Positions 48,416 to 58,193 are shown, counted from the stretch's first letter. The stretch is 64,000 nt of DNA from Rhizobium tibeticum (GCF_900110205.1 NZ_FOCV01000019.1:1-64000), one strand, 5' to 3'. Translations and numbers: made by a program. The notes: generated by a model from the sequence alone, not told the origin.

Positions 48416-48662
48416 GGCGAATTCCAGAGCGTTGAGAGACCGCATGTCGCGGAATCGAAGGCGATCACAAATATTGGCAGCGTTCATAGCTGCTTCGCGA
48501 AAGGAAAGAAACCCGCGACGGGCCGAAGCGGCCTTCCGTTAAAGCAAGTTCGCACTTGCGAAGCAGACAAAGTAAGAAAAAGGCGGAATTATAATGGTTT
48601 GTACGAAATTCTTATCAACAGAAAAAATTTGCTGGAGTGTAGCAAAAATGCAAAAAAACCTG

Positions 48663-48691
48663 ATGACAAAGCCCATTCTTTGAGCTAGTTT
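48663..48691 (+). promoter_or_regulatory. Promoter of the alpha-r9-like small RNA
   Basis: ATGACA (48663-48668) and TAGTTT (48686-48691) are separated by 17 bases. The expected transcription start is about 48697. Confidence 0.5.
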
Positions 48692-48696
48692 TAGCC

Positions 48697-48842
48697 CACA
48701 AAACAGGCAGGGAGCTCAAATCCCTGTCGATTTCGCGGTCAAGTCTTGGGAGGATCAGATCTTAGGCGCGCTTGTCGCAGCCCCGGCAACGGATAAGGAT
48801 CACGCGATACTTAAAACAAGGCTTTCAGCCTTGTTTTTTTTT
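48697..48842 (+). ncRNA. alpha-r9 (Smr9C-like) trans-acting small RNA
   Basis: A gene-free plus-strand segment of about 146 bases runs from the promoter above to an intrinsic terminator. It contains a 5' hairpin CAGGGA/TCCCTG (48708-48726), a single-stranded-looking centre with GGGAGGATCAG, and a perfect stem with a nine-T run at the end. In Sinorhizobium meliloti the small RNA Smr9C (149 nt, alpha-r9 family) lies between proS and the DUF1467 gene, exactly the neighbours found here. The family call rests on this synteny and length from memory, not on an alignment. Confidence 0.68.
48815..48842 (+). terminator. Terminator of the small RNA
   Basis: AACAAGGC (48815-48822) pairs with GCCTTGTT (48828-48835) over a 5-base loop, followed by nine T (48834-48842). 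Confidence 0.88.
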
Positions 48843-48989
48843 GGCTTTTTCTACCCATATCCGCTTTGCAACGCCCTTCACTACCGTAGCGTAAGGCCCC
48901 CGTTCCGTTACGGCACCTCCATGCCGCAACTTCATGACATGTGTATGACGGCCAAAATCTGCATTCGCCCAAAAACTGGGCAAACGCCC

Positions 48990-49271
48990 TTAGACGTTTG
49001 AGAATGAAGGGCCAATCTGCGGCAGGGCGTCGAAGCCCCACCCGAAGTAGTTCGAAGCAATGTACCACAACGCGTAGATGACGGCGGAGATGAGTGTCGT
49101 CATCGAGAAAACAAATACTGGCCGGAACCGGGTCGGCGCGCTGTGAACGGTTCCCAACACGATATCGTTGTCTTCCGCTTGCGTGCGCAGGCCGATCGGT
49201 AGGACGGCAAAGAGGGTAATCCACCACACGATAAAGTAGACGGCGAAGCCCTGTAGAAATGTCTGCAGCAT
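48990..49271 (-). CDS. DUF1467 family membrane protein
   Basis: A 93-residue protein with two membrane helices (about 5-27 and 55-75), starting MLQTFLQGFAVYFIVWWITL and having GLRTQAEDNDIVLGTVHSAP between them. The family (DUF1467) is alphaproteobacterial with unknown function. It follows mce by about 130 bases in the same direction and may be the last gene of the nuo-birA-rnj-mce read-through unit. The next 140 bases towards the small RNA hold no gene. Confidence 0.88.
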   Translation of the reverse strand: MLQTFLQGFAVYFIVWWITLFAVLPIGLRTQAEDNDIVLGTVHSAPTRFRPVFVFSMTTLISAVIYALWYIASNYFGWGFDALPQIGPSFSNV

Positions 49272-49398
49272 CGAAACGGTCCCACTTTGCGACTATCGCA
49301 ACTGTCGTGCTTATAGGCCGGAATGTCCGTCAACTCAAAGCGGGTTTGAACCACTTGCTGACATTTGCCGGATTTGTGTCACTCTGCCGCAGGCTTGC

Positions 49399-49803
49399 TC
49401 AGACCTGCTCCAGTTCGATGAGTGTCCCAAAGAAATCCTTCGGATGCAGGAACAGCACTGGCTTGCCATGCGCGCCAATCTTCGGCTGGCCGTTGCCGAG
49501 TACCCTTGCACCGCCCCGGATCAACTGATCGCGAGCAACGAAGATATCGCCGACTTCGTAGCAGATATGGTGCATTCCACCGGATGGGCTCTTCTCCAGG
49601 AAAGCCGCGATCGGCGAGTCCGTTCCCAACGGCTGCAGGAGTTCTATTTTGGTATTCGGCAGCTCCACGAAGACGACGGTGACGCCGTGTTCCGGCAGAG
49701 CTTGCGGGGCCGAGACGGTTGCGCCGAGTGTGTCCCGATACGCGGTCGTTGCGGCCGCAAGGTCGGGAACAGCGATAGCAACGTGGTTGACCCGGCCGAG
49801 CAT
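49399..49803 (-). CDS. mce: Methylmalonyl-CoA epimerase
   Basis: A 134-residue glyoxalase/VOC-fold enzyme that interconverts (S)- and (R)-methylmalonyl-CoA on the propionyl-CoA route. Two VOC modules are seen; the metal ligands are in VNHVAIAVPDL (His7), GMHHICYEV and the C-terminal LIELEQV glutamate. It lies 3 bases after rnj. The same order birA-rnj-mce is common in alphaproteobacteria. Confidence 0.93.
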   Translation of the reverse strand: MLGRVNHVAIAVPDLAAATTAYRDTLGATVSAPQALPEHGVTVVFVELPNTKIELLQPLGTDSPIAAFLEKSPSGGMHHICYEVGDIFVARDQLIRGGARVLGNGQPKIGAHGKPVLFLHPKDFFGTLIELEQV

Positions 49804-49806
49804 TCG

Positions 49807-51477
49807 TCAGACCTTCGTAACGAAGACAGTGACCACGGGCTTCTTGCCCCAGGTCTGGTTGGCCGTTGAGCGAATGGCGCGGCGCACCGACTCCTGCAAC
49901 AGGTCGAGATCCTTCCGGCGCGCCCGCGGTATGCTCTCGATGGCGCCAACAGCAGCATCGTACAGCGTGTCTTCCATCTCGTCGCCCTCATCGTCATAGA
50001 CAGGCAGGCCTATCGCAACCAGATCCGGGTCGCCGACGATATCGTAGCGGCTGTCGATCACGACGTTCACGGCGACATGGCCGACATAGGAGAGCTTCTT
50101 GCGCTCACCGATGCCCATCTCGTCGAAATCGCCGATCAGCGAGCCGTCCTTGTAGATACGACCATGTGGCGCCTCGTCGATCACCTCGACTGGTCCCGGC
50201 GCCAGACGAAGAATGTCGCCGTTGCGCACGCGCGGCACGATCGAGATGCCGGATTGCTCTGCAAGTTCCTTGTGCGCTGTCAGATGCGTCGCCTCGCCGT
50301 GCACTGGCACGACGATCTTCGGCCGTGTCAGCTCGTACATCTTCTGCAGCTCGTTGCGGCGCGGATGTCCGGAAACGTGGACGAGGGCCTCGTTGTCGGT
50401 GATCACGTGGACGCCCTGCTCGATGAGGCCGTTCTTGATATCCTGGATCGCCTTCTCGTTTCCCGGAATGGCGCGGGAGGAGAATACGACGATATCGCCG
50501 GCGGCAAGCGCCACATTGCGCATCTCATCGCGCGAGAGCTTGGCAAGGGCCGCACGCGGCTCGCCCTGGCTTCCGGTGAGGATGACCACCACCTTGTCGC
50601 GCGGAATATAGCCGTACTCATCTTCCGAAATGAACGGCTTGATGCCCTCCATCAGGCCGATATCGCGAGAAACGTCGACCACGCGCTTGAGCGAACTGCC
50701 AAGGAGAAGTACTTCGCGGCCTTCAGCCTCCGCCGCCTCGGCTACCGTGCGGATACGGCCGACGTTAGATGAGAACGTCGTCACCGCGACGCGGCCTTCG
50801 GCGTTCTCGATAATCTTGCGCAAGCTCTCGGAGACGTCTTTCTCCGACGGCGAGACACCATCCCTAAGAGCGTTCGTGGAATCGCACATCAACGCCAGAA
50901 CGCCTTCGTCGCCAACTTGGCGGAAACGGGTCTCGTCTGTCAGAGGACCGAGAGACGGCTCATGGTCGATCTTCCAGTCGCCGGTATGGATCACATTGCC
51001 GAGTGGTGTGCGGATCACCAGCGACATCGGCTCCGGAATGGAGTGGTTTACGGCCACGCCCTCGACGCTGAAGGGTCCGGCATTGACGGTATCGCCTGCC
51101 GTAAACAGCGTCACCGGGATCTCACCGATCGCCGACTTCTCGAAATTGCGCTTCGCCTCCAGCAGGCCCGCGGTAAAAGCTGAGGCATAGACCGGCACGT
51201 TGAGGCCCGGCCAGAGATCGGCGAGCGCGCCGTAGTGGTCCTCATGCGCATGCGTGATGAAGATCGCCTTCAGGCTCTTCCGTTCCGTGGCGAGATAGCG
51301 AATGTCGGGCAGCACAAGATCGACGCCCGGCAAGTCGGGTCCAGGGAAAGTGACGCCGCAGTCGACCATGATCCACTGACGATGGTCCGGCGGGCCGTAG
51401 CCATAAAGGGCGAGATTCATTCCGATCTCGCCAACGCCGCCCAACGGCAGAAATACCAGTTCGTCCTGCTTCGTCAT
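49807..51477 (-). CDS. rnj: Ribonuclease J
   Basis: A 556-residue metallo-beta-lactamase/beta-CASP nuclease acting in RNA turnover and 5' processing. THAHEDHYGALADLW holds the HxHxDH metal motif, GDWKIDHEP and HVSGHPRRNEL are later family motifs, and the C-terminal domain ends VVTVFVTKV. In Sinorhizobium RNase J is needed for 16S and 23S rRNA maturation. The frame opens at a TTG (51498) but MTKQDELVFLPLGGVGEIGM at 51477 is the natural start. It overlaps or abuts birA. Confidence 0.95.
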   Translation of the reverse strand: MTKQDELVFLPLGGVGEIGMNLALYGYGPPDHRQWIMVDCGVTFPGPDLPGVDLVLPDIRYLATERKSLKAIFITHAHEDHYGALADLWPGLNVPVYASAFTAGLLEAKRNFEKSAIGEIPVTLFTAGDTVNAGPFSVEGVAVNHSIPEPMSLVIRTPLGNVIHTGDWKIDHEPSLGPLTDETRFRQVGDEGVLALMCDSTNALRDGVSPSEKDVSESLRKIIENAEGRVAVTTFSSNVGRIRTVAEAAEAEGREVLLLGSSLKRVVDVSRDIGLMEGIKPFISEDEYGYIPRDKVVVILTGSQGEPRAALAKLSRDEMRNVALAAGDIVVFSSRAIPGNEKAIQDIKNGLIEQGVHVITDNEALVHVSGHPRRNELQKMYELTRPKIVVPVHGEATHLTAHKELAEQSGISIVPRVRNGDILRLAPGPVEVIDEAPHGRIYKDGSLIGDFDEMGIGERKKLSYVGHVAVNVVIDSRYDIVGDPDLVAIGLPVYDDEGDEMEDTLYDAAVGAIESIPRARRKDLDLLQESVRRAIRSTANQTWGKKPVVTVFVTKV

Positions 51478-51494
51478 ATTATTCTTTTTTCCAA

Positions 51495-52259
51495 TCAACC
51501 AAAGAAGACATCGCCGGCTGCAATCGTCATCATCCTGCCTGCGCCAGTATCGAGCATCAACAGGCCATTAACATCAATTCCGGCGAAGTGGCCGGAAATC
51601 GACCGGTCCGGCAGATTCACAGTTATCTTTTCGCCGATACCGCAGGCGACTTGGCGCCAGCGTTCGGTGATTTCGCGCACTCCGCGGCCGCGATCCCATG
51701 CCTCGAGGACTTCGGCCATCGACGCGAAGAGATGCGCGAAAACCTCTTCGGGGGAAGCAAAGCTCCCCTGCTCGCGCAGGCAAGTCACAGGGTAAAGCGG
51801 GTTGTCGGGCATGAACGCAACGTTGATGCCGATACCGATGACGAGGGCGTGGCGTCCATCCGGCAAGGCTTCGCCCTCGACGAGAATGCCGCAGGTCTTC
51901 TTTCGCCCGATCAGGATATCGTTCGGCCATTTCACTTCCAGCCGCTCGGCCGTGTGCGGCAGCACCTGGCGCACGGCCTGATGTACCGCGACGGCAATTG
52001 CCAGCGGCAGTGAGCCCAGACGCTCCATAGGTGCAGGATCGATCAGGAGAAGCGAGGCGTAGAGATTGCCTCGTTCCGAAACCCAGGGGCGTCCTCGCCG
52101 GCCGCGGCCGCCGGTCTGCTTTCCCGCCGTCACCCAGAGGAGGCCCCGGTCCCCTGCCCGGGCTCGGGCAAGGCATTCGCTATTGGTGGACGATGTCTCC
52201 GACAGGGCCTCGTGCCTGAAATCGTCGAGCGATATCCGGCGCCGTGCCTCGGAGTTCAT
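51495..52259 (-). CDS. birA: Biotin--[acetyl-CoA-carboxylase] ligase, without DNA-binding domain
   Basis: A 254-residue biotin protein ligase. The biotinyl-AMP motif is GGRGRRGRPW near residue 51; KWPNDILIGRKKTCGILVEG and GIGINV follow. It has no N-terminal helix-turn-helix, so it is a monofunctional ligase (group I) and not a repressor. Start at the ATG at 52259, which overlaps the nuoN stop (TGATG), so it is translationally coupled to the nuo operon. It would load biotin on AccB (6.7 kb in this window). Confidence 0.94.
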   Translation of the reverse strand: MNSEARRRISLDDFRHEALSETSSTNSECLARARAGDRGLLWVTAGKQTGGRGRRGRPWVSERGNLYASLLLIDPAPMERLGSLPLAIAVAVHQAVRQVLPHTAERLEVKWPNDILIGRKKTCGILVEGEALPDGRHALVIGIGINVAFMPDNPLYPVTCLREQGSFASPEEVFAHLFASMAEVLEAWDRGRGVREITERWRQVACGIGEKITVNLPDRSISGHFAGIDVNGLLMLDTGAGRMMTIAAGDVFFG

Positions 52260-53704
52260 CAAAACAGCGTCGCAGCAGCAAGCTCGGCCGCCCCGCCGAT
52301 CGGACCGCCGATGAGGACATAGGCGAGAACGAAGAGACCGGAGACACCGAAGACCAGGCGCAGCGAACCGGACACGCGAGCAAATTCGTCGGTGGCTTCA
52401 TCGAACCACATTAGCTTGATGACGCGGAGATAGTAGTACGCGCCGACGACCGATGCGAGAATGCCGATGATGGCAAGCGCATAGAGCTTTGCCTCAATTG
52501 CAGCGACAAACACGAAGTACTTCGCGAAGAAGCCTGCGAGCGGAGGAATACCGGCCAGCGAGAACATCAGGATGGTCAGCACCGTCGCCATGAACGGATT
52601 GGTGGTCGATAGGCCAGCCAGATCGTTGACCTCCTCGACAACCGTGCCGTCCTTGCGGCGCATCGACATGATGATCGCAAAGCTGCCGAGTGTCATGACC
52701 ATGTAGATGACCATGTAGAGCATGACACCTGAGACGCCGGTCTGCGTGCCGGAAGCAAGACCAACCAGCGCATAGCCCATGTGGCCGATCGACGAATAGG
52801 CCATCAGCCGCTTGATGTTCCTCTGACCGATGGCGGCGAACGAGCCGAGCAGCATGGAGGCAATCGAAATGAAGACAACGACCTGCTGCCAGTCGGCCAG
52901 AACTGGCTGGAAGGCGGTGATGACGATGCGGGTCATCATCGCCATCGCAGCAACCTTCGGGGCGCTTGCAAGGAAAGCCGTGACCGGGGTCGGCGCACCT
53001 TCGTAAACGTCCGGCGTCCACATATGGAACGGAACGGCCGAAATCTTGAAGGCGATACCGGCAAGGATGAAGACAAGGCCGAAAATGAGGCCGAGCGAAC
53101 GCGCGCCGTCAACACTCAATACCTGAGCAATCGCAGCGAACTGCGTGTGGCCGGTGAAGCCATAGACCAGCGACATGCCGTAAAGCAGCATGCCCGAGGA
53201 GAGCGCGCCGAGCACGAAGTACTTCAGCCCGGCTTCCGTGGACTTGACGCTGTCGCGATTGATCGCAGCAACGACGTAGATTGCGAGCGACTGCAATTCG
53301 AGGCCGAGATAAAGCGAGATAAGGTCGTTGGCCGAAATCATCAGCAGAATGCCGAGCGTGCAGAGCACAAGCAGAACCGGAAACTCGAACTTGTCGAGCT
53401 GGTTTTCCCTGGCAAGGCCGAGCGACATGAAGAGCGCCACGATCGAACCGACCAGCGCCGTGATCTTCATGAAGCGACCGAAGCCGTCCGACAGGAAGAC
53501 GCCGCCGTATGCCACACCTTCACTCGGAACGAAGATCAGCCAGAGAGCGGCGGCCGCCAGCACGATCAGCGCGAGAACGCTGACCATGCGGCCGGAGCGT
53601 TCTCCCGAAAAGACGCCGACCATCAACAACACCAAGGCGCCGACCGCGAGGATCAACTCCGGAATGGAAAGATGCAGGCTTGCGAGAATTGTTTCAGAGG
53701 TCAT
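52259..53704 (-). CDS. nuoN: NADH-quinone oxidoreductase subunit N
   Basis: A 481-residue antiporter-like membrane subunit of complex I with about 14 helices. The family part AYSSIGHMGYALVGLASG and KISAVPFHMWTPDVYEGAPT (conserved lysine/histidine region of helices 7-8) are clear. It is the last nuo gene; birA overlaps its stop. Confidence 0.96.
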   Translation of the reverse strand: MTSETILASLHLSIPELILAVGALVLLMVGVFSGERSGRMVSVLALIVLAAAALWLIFVPSEGVAYGGVFLSDGFGRFMKITALVGSIVALFMSLGLARENQLDKFEFPVLLVLCTLGILLMISANDLISLYLGLELQSLAIYVVAAINRDSVKSTEAGLKYFVLGALSSGMLLYGMSLVYGFTGHTQFAAIAQVLSVDGARSLGLIFGLVFILAGIAFKISAVPFHMWTPDVYEGAPTPVTAFLASAPKVAAMAMMTRIVITAFQPVLADWQQVVVFISIASMLLGSFAAIGQRNIKRLMAYSSIGHMGYALVGLASGTQTGVSGVMLYMVIYMVMTLGSFAIIMSMRRKDGTVVEEVNDLAGLSTTNPFMATVLTILMFSLAGIPPLAGFFAKYFVFVAAIEAKLYALAIIGILASVVGAYYYLRVIKLMWFDEATDEFARVSGSLRLVFGVSGLFVLAYVLIGGPIGGAAELAAATLF

Positions 53705-53722
53705 GTCCCAAAAGTCCCGTCA

Positions 53723-55234
53723 TCATTTCATCGACAGCGCGACGTCGTGCGCTGCCTGGACTGCGGCCGTATAGCTATGAATCAGCTGGTCAACCGATGC
53801 AGCGGTCACATCGAAGACCGGAGCCGGATAGACGCCGAAGAAGATGGTCAGTGCGATCAGCGGATAGAGGATCAGCTGTTCCCGCCGGGAAAGGTCGAGC
53901 AGCGCCTTGAGCTTTTCCTTTTCCAGCGCGCCGAAGATGACCCTGCGATAGAGCCAGAGCGCATAGGCAGCGGAGAGGATAACACCCGTTGCGGCGAAGA
54001 GCGCGACCCAGGTGTTGACGCGGAAGACGCCAATCAGGGTCAGGAATTCGCCGATGAAGCCCGAGGTGCCCGGCAGGCCGACGTTTGCCATCGTGAAGAC
54101 CATCATCGCAACGGCGTATTTCGGCATGTTGTTGACCAGACCGCCATAGGCCGCAATCTCTCGCGTATGGGTTCGGTCGTAGATGACGCCGACGCAAAGG
54201 AAGAGGGCGCCCGAGACGATGCCGTGCGACAGCATCTGGAAGATCGAGCCCTGCAGACCCTGCGCGTTGGCCGCAAAGATGCCCATCGTCACGTAACCCA
54301 TGTGGGCAACGGACGAGTAGGCGATCAGTTTCTTCATATCGTCCTGCATCAGCGCCACCAGCGAGGTGTAGATGATGGCAATGACAGACAGCGCGAAGAC
54401 GAGCGGTGCGAAGAACTCGGAGGCAACCGGGAACATGCCGAGCGAGAAGCGGATCAGGCCGTAGCCGCCGAGTTTGAGAAGCACGCCGGCCAGAATGACC
54501 GAGCCGGCCGTCGGCGCCTGAACGTGCGCGTCTGGAAGCCAGGTGTGAACCGGCCACATCGGCATCTTCACCGCGAAGGACGCGAAGAAGGCAAGCCAGA
54601 GCCAGGTCTGCATCTGCGGCGGGAACTGGTAGGCGAGCAGTGCCTGAATATCGGTCGTGCCGGCCTGCCAGTACATCGCCATAATGGCGAGCAGCATCAA
54701 AACGGAGCCGAGCAGCGTGTAGAGGAAGAACTTGTAGCTGGCGTAGACGCGATCCTTGCCGCCCCAGACACCGATGATGAGGAACATCGGAATGAGGCCG
54801 GCTTCGAAGAAGACGTAGAAGAGAACGATATCAAGCGAAACGAAGACGCCGACCATCATCACTTCCAGGATCAGGAAAGCGATCATGTAGTCCTTCAGGC
54901 GCTTCTCGATCGACAGCCAGCTCGCCAGCACGCAGAAGGGCATGAGGAAGGTCGTCAGGATCACGAAGAGCATCGAGATCCCGTCAACGCCGAGATGATA
55001 GCTGATGCCGGTGCCAAGCCAGCCATGCTTCTCGATCATCTGGAAGCCCGGGTTGGCATTGTCGAAACCAATCCAGAGGAAGAGCGAAAGGACGAACGTC
55101 ACGACCGTCGTAATCAACGAGATGTTGAGCACGTTGCGGCGGCCACTCGGACCGTTTTCATTCATCAGCAGGAGGAGCACCACGCCGACGAGCGGCAGGA
55201 AGGTGACCGTTGAAAGAATAGGCCAATCGGTCAT
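53723..55234 (-). CDS. nuoM: NADH-quinone oxidoreductase subunit M
   Basis: A 503-residue antiporter-like proton-channel subunit. GVDGISMLFVILTTFLMP, AVKMPMWPVHTWLPDAHVQA and YSSVAHMGYVTMGIFAANAQ are typical of NuoM. Its start overlaps the nuoL stop by one base. It follows nuoL and precedes nuoN by 18 bases. Confidence 0.97.
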   Translation of the reverse strand: MTDWPILSTVTFLPLVGVVLLLLMNENGPSGRRNVLNISLITTVVTFVLSLFLWIGFDNANPGFQMIEKHGWLGTGISYHLGVDGISMLFVILTTFLMPFCVLASWLSIEKRLKDYMIAFLILEVMMVGVFVSLDIVLFYVFFEAGLIPMFLIIGVWGGKDRVYASYKFFLYTLLGSVLMLLAIMAMYWQAGTTDIQALLAYQFPPQMQTWLWLAFFASFAVKMPMWPVHTWLPDAHVQAPTAGSVILAGVLLKLGGYGLIRFSLGMFPVASEFFAPLVFALSVIAIIYTSLVALMQDDMKKLIAYSSVAHMGYVTMGIFAANAQGLQGSIFQMLSHGIVSGALFLCVGVIYDRTHTREIAAYGGLVNNMPKYAVAMMVFTMANVGLPGTSGFIGEFLTLIGVFRVNTWVALFAATGVILSAAYALWLYRRVIFGALEKEKLKALLDLSRREQLILYPLIALTIFFGVYPAPVFDVTAASVDQLIHSYTAAVQAAHDVALSMK

Positions 55235-57234
55235 CAGAAGGAACTCCCGAGCATCATCCAGGTAACAAGCGCCGCAACGCCGATCAGCATGGCGAACGCG
55301 TAGTGATAGAGGTAACCGGTCTGCAAGCGCACGACGCGGTTGGTGACATCGACGACGCGGGCAGCGATGCCGTTCGGGCCGTAGGTGTCGATGACGCCGA
55401 CGTCACCCTTTTGCCACAAGAAGCGGCCGAGCGCTTTTGCCGAGCGTACGAACAGGAAGTCGTAAAGTTCGTCGAAGTACCACTTGTTGAGCAGGAACTG
55501 GTACAGCACCCGATGCTGCTGCGCGAGGATGCGCGGCGTCGATGGCGACTTGATGTACATGTACCAGGCCGTGACGAAGCCAACGAGCATCGCAATGAAG
55601 GGGCTGAGGCCGACCCACGCGGGAACGTGGTGGAACTGCTCAAGCAGCTCGTTTTCCTTGGAGGTGAAGAGCGCGCCCTTCCAGAACTCGGCATACTCCT
55701 CGCCATAGAAGCGGCCTTCGAATAGCACGCCTGCCAGAACCGCACCGGCAGCGAGAAGATAGAGCGGAACCAGCATGACTTGCGGCGATTCATGGACGTG
55801 GTGCATGACTTCGTGCGAGGCGCGCGGCTGTCCGAAGAAGGTTAGAAACGCCAGGCGCCAAGAATAGAAACTGGTGAACAGAGCCGCAATGACCAGGAGC
55901 GTGAAGGCGAAGCCCGCGACCGGCGAATGCGACGCGTAAGTCGCTTCGATGATGACGTCCTTCGAGAAGAAGCCGGCAAAGCCGAACGGCGTGAACGGAA
56001 TGCCGACGCCGGTCAGTGCCAGCGTGCCAATCGTCATCATCCAGAAGGTGACGGGGATGTGGGTCCGCAGGCCACCCATGTAACGCATGTCCTGCTCGCC
56101 ATCGACGGCGTGGATGACCGAGCCGGCACCGAGGAACAGCAGAGCCTTGAAGAAGGCGTGCGTGAAGAGGTGGAAGATTGCAGCGCCATAAGCACCGACG
56201 CCGAGAGCGACGAACATGTAGCCGAGCTGCGAGCAGGTCGAATAAGCGATGACGCGCTTGATGTCGTTCTGAACGAGGCCGACAGTTGCGGCGAAGAAGG
56301 CTGTGATGGCACCGATCGTCGTTACGAAGACAAGCGCATCTGGCGAAAGCTCGAACAACGGCGACATGCGGGCAACCAGGAAGACGCCTGCCGTAACCAT
56401 GGTCGCGGCATGGATGAGTGCCGACACCGGCGTCGGGCCTTCCATGGCATCGGGCAGCCAAGTGTGCAGCAGGAACTGTGCCGACTTGCCCATTGCCCCC
56501 ATGAAGAGCAGAAGGCAGGCCCCGGTCAGCGCATGTGCCTTGTCGAGGTGCATGCCGAAGAGGTTGAGAACGATTTCGCCGCCCGCGCCGCCGGCTTCGG
56601 CCGGAGCAAAGCTCGCTGCGTTCGCGAAGATGGTGTCGAGATTGATCGCGCCGAAGAGTACGAACAGGCTGGAAATACCGAGGATGAAGCCGAAGTCGCC
56701 AACGCGGTTGACGATGAAGGCCTTGATTGCGGCGGCGTTTGCCGATGGCTTCTTGAACCAGAAGCCGATGAGCAGATACGAGGCCAGACCAACGCCCTCC
56801 CAGCCGAAGAACATCTGGGCCAGATTGTCGGCGGTCACCAGCATCAGCATGGCGAAGGTGAAGAGCGAGAGGTAGGCGAAGAAGCGCGGGCGATGCGGAT
56901 CATGATGCATGTATCCGATCGAATAGACGTGCACCAGCGTCGAGACCGTGTTGACGACGATCAGCATGACGGAGGTGAGCGTGTCGACGCGCAGCGACCA
57001 GGAAACGTCAATGCCGCCGGACTGGATCCAGCGCAGGACCTCAACCTTGATCGGGCCGCCTTCATGGTGACCCATGCCGACGGTGATGAAGACATACCAC
57101 GACAGCACTGCGGCGATGATCATCAGGCCGCAGGTAACGTATTCCGATGCCTTGGCGCCGATCGCGCGGCCGAAGAGGCCGGCGATGATCGCGCCAATCA
57201 GGGGAAGAAAGACGATAGCTTTATATAAAAACAT
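55234..57234 (-). CDS. nuoL: NADH-quinone oxidoreductase subunit L
   Basis: A 666-residue subunit with the antiporter core (LLHTWLPDAMEGPTPVSALI, YSTCSQLGYMFVALGVGAYG) and a long C-terminal part that includes the lateral amphipathic helix. It is of normal length. Starts MFLYKAIVFLPLIGAIIAGL, six bases after nuoK ends. Confidence 0.97.
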   Translation of the reverse strand: MFLYKAIVFLPLIGAIIAGLFGRAIGAKASEYVTCGLMIIAAVLSWYVFITVGMGHHEGGPIKVEVLRWIQSGGIDVSWSLRVDTLTSVMLIVVNTVSTLVHVYSIGYMHHDPHRPRFFAYLSLFTFAMLMLVTADNLAQMFFGWEGVGLASYLLIGFWFKKPSANAAAIKAFIVNRVGDFGFILGISSLFVLFGAINLDTIFANAASFAPAEAGGAGGEIVLNLFGMHLDKAHALTGACLLLFMGAMGKSAQFLLHTWLPDAMEGPTPVSALIHAATMVTAGVFLVARMSPLFELSPDALVFVTTIGAITAFFAATVGLVQNDIKRVIAYSTCSQLGYMFVALGVGAYGAAIFHLFTHAFFKALLFLGAGSVIHAVDGEQDMRYMGGLRTHIPVTFWMMTIGTLALTGVGIPFTPFGFAGFFSKDVIIEATYASHSPVAGFAFTLLVIAALFTSFYSWRLAFLTFFGQPRASHEVMHHVHESPQVMLVPLYLLAAGAVLAGVLFEGRFYGEEYAEFWKGALFTSKENELLEQFHHVPAWVGLSPFIAMLVGFVTAWYMYIKSPSTPRILAQQHRVLYQFLLNKWYFDELYDFLFVRSAKALGRFLWQKGDVGVIDTYGPNGIAARVVDVTNRVVRLQTGYLYHYAFAMLIGVAALVTWMMLGSSF

Positions 57235-57240
57235 GAGCCC

Positions 57241-57549
57241 TCAGCCCTTCATCATATTGACGTCTTCGACGCCGATCGAGCCGCGGTTGCGGTAGAAGAC
57301 GACGAGAATTGCAAGACCGATTGCTGCTTCCGCTGCAGCGACGGTCAGAACGAACAGTGCAAAAACCTGGCCGACGATGTCATTCAGGAACGACGAGAAG
57401 GCGACCATGTTGATGTTGACCGCGAGCAGGATGAGCTCGATCGACATCAGGATGACGATGATGTTCTTCCGGTTCAGGAAGATGCCGAAGACGCCGAGCG
57501 TGAAGAGGATGGCGCTGACCGTCAGGTAATGGGAAAGTCCGATGACCAT
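57241..57549 (-). CDS. nuoK: NADH-quinone oxidoreductase subunit K
   Basis: A 102-residue three-helix subunit. IVILMSIELILLAVNINMVA carries the conserved glutamate of the membrane proton path, and AAEAAIGLAILVVFYRNRGS the second one. It lies 29 bases after nuoJ and 6 before nuoL. Confidence 0.97.
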   Translation of the reverse strand: MVIGLSHYLTVSAILFTLGVFGIFLNRKNIIVILMSIELILLAVNINMVAFSSFLNDIVGQVFALFVLTVAAAEAAIGLAILVVFYRNRGSIGVEDVNMMKG

Positions 57550-57578
57550 TGTGTTTGTTCCTTAAGCTCGCGCCTGCC

Positions 57579-58193
57579 TTAAACGCCCTGCCCCGGCTTG
57601 ACCTTGACCACCTCAACGGCGGTCGCCGGATTGCGGGCAACCTGTCTGGCAATGTTCTGCCGCTTGATGTGCGTGCGATGCTTGAGCGTCAGCACGATCG
57701 CACCGATCATAGCGACGAGCAGCACGAGACCAGCGATCTGGAAGAAGTAAACGTAATTCGTATAGAGCACGTCGCCGAGTGCAGCGGTATTCGTCCGCTC
57801 GGTCAGAGCCGGGATCGGCATGGCGACCGTCTTGGCGATCTCCGGCGAAATGACCGTACCGCCGACGACAACGATGAGCTCAGCCGCCAGGATCAACCCG
57901 ATGATCGCACCGATCGGCGCGTACTCGAGAACGCCGGCGCGCAACTCCGTGAAGTCGATGTCAAGCATCATGACCACGAAGAGGAAGAGAACCGCCACGG
58001 CACCGACGTAAACGACGAGCAGGATCATCGCAAGGAATTCGGCGCCGAGCAGCAGGAAGAGGCCGGCCGCGTTGAAGAAAACCAGGATCAGGAAGAGAAC
58101 CGAATGTACCGGATTCTTCGACCAAATGACCATGAACGCCGACGCTATCGCGACAAAGGCGAAAAGATAGAAAAATAGAGCCTGCAGACCCAT
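57579..58193 (-). CDS. nuoJ: NADH-quinone oxidoreductase subunit J
   Basis: A 204-residue five-helix subunit, with KNPVHSVLFLILVFFNAAGL, LLLGAEFLAMILLVVYVGAV and LFVVMMLDIDFTEL. The long C-terminal tail (TLKHRTHIKRQNIARQVARN and on) is basic. The frame extends further upstream, but MGLQALFFYLFAFVAIAS at 58193 is the family start. The 140-base gap to nuoI holds a small hairpin (CCCGG/CCGGG near 58217-58230). Confidence 0.95.
   Translation of the reverse strand: MGLQALFFYLFAFVAIASAFMVIWSKNPVHSVLFLILVFFNAAGLFLLLGAEFLAMILLVVYVGAVAVLFLFVVMMLDIDFTELRAGVLEYAPIGAIIGLILAAELIVVVGGTVISPEIAKTVAMPIPALTERTNTAALGDVLYTNYVYFFQIAGLVLLVAMIGAIVLTLKHRTHIKRQNIARQVARNPATAVEVVKVKPGQGV

Noticed and set aside
52781..55213. 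810-codon open frame on the plus strand opposite nuoN/nuoM
   Set aside because: It is antisense to clear complex I genes and its Glu/Arg/Asp/His-rich composition is that of the reverse of membrane-protein codons.
55927..57228. 433-codon open frame on the plus strand opposite nuoL
   Set aside because: Same composition artefact; nuoL is unmistakable on the minus strand.
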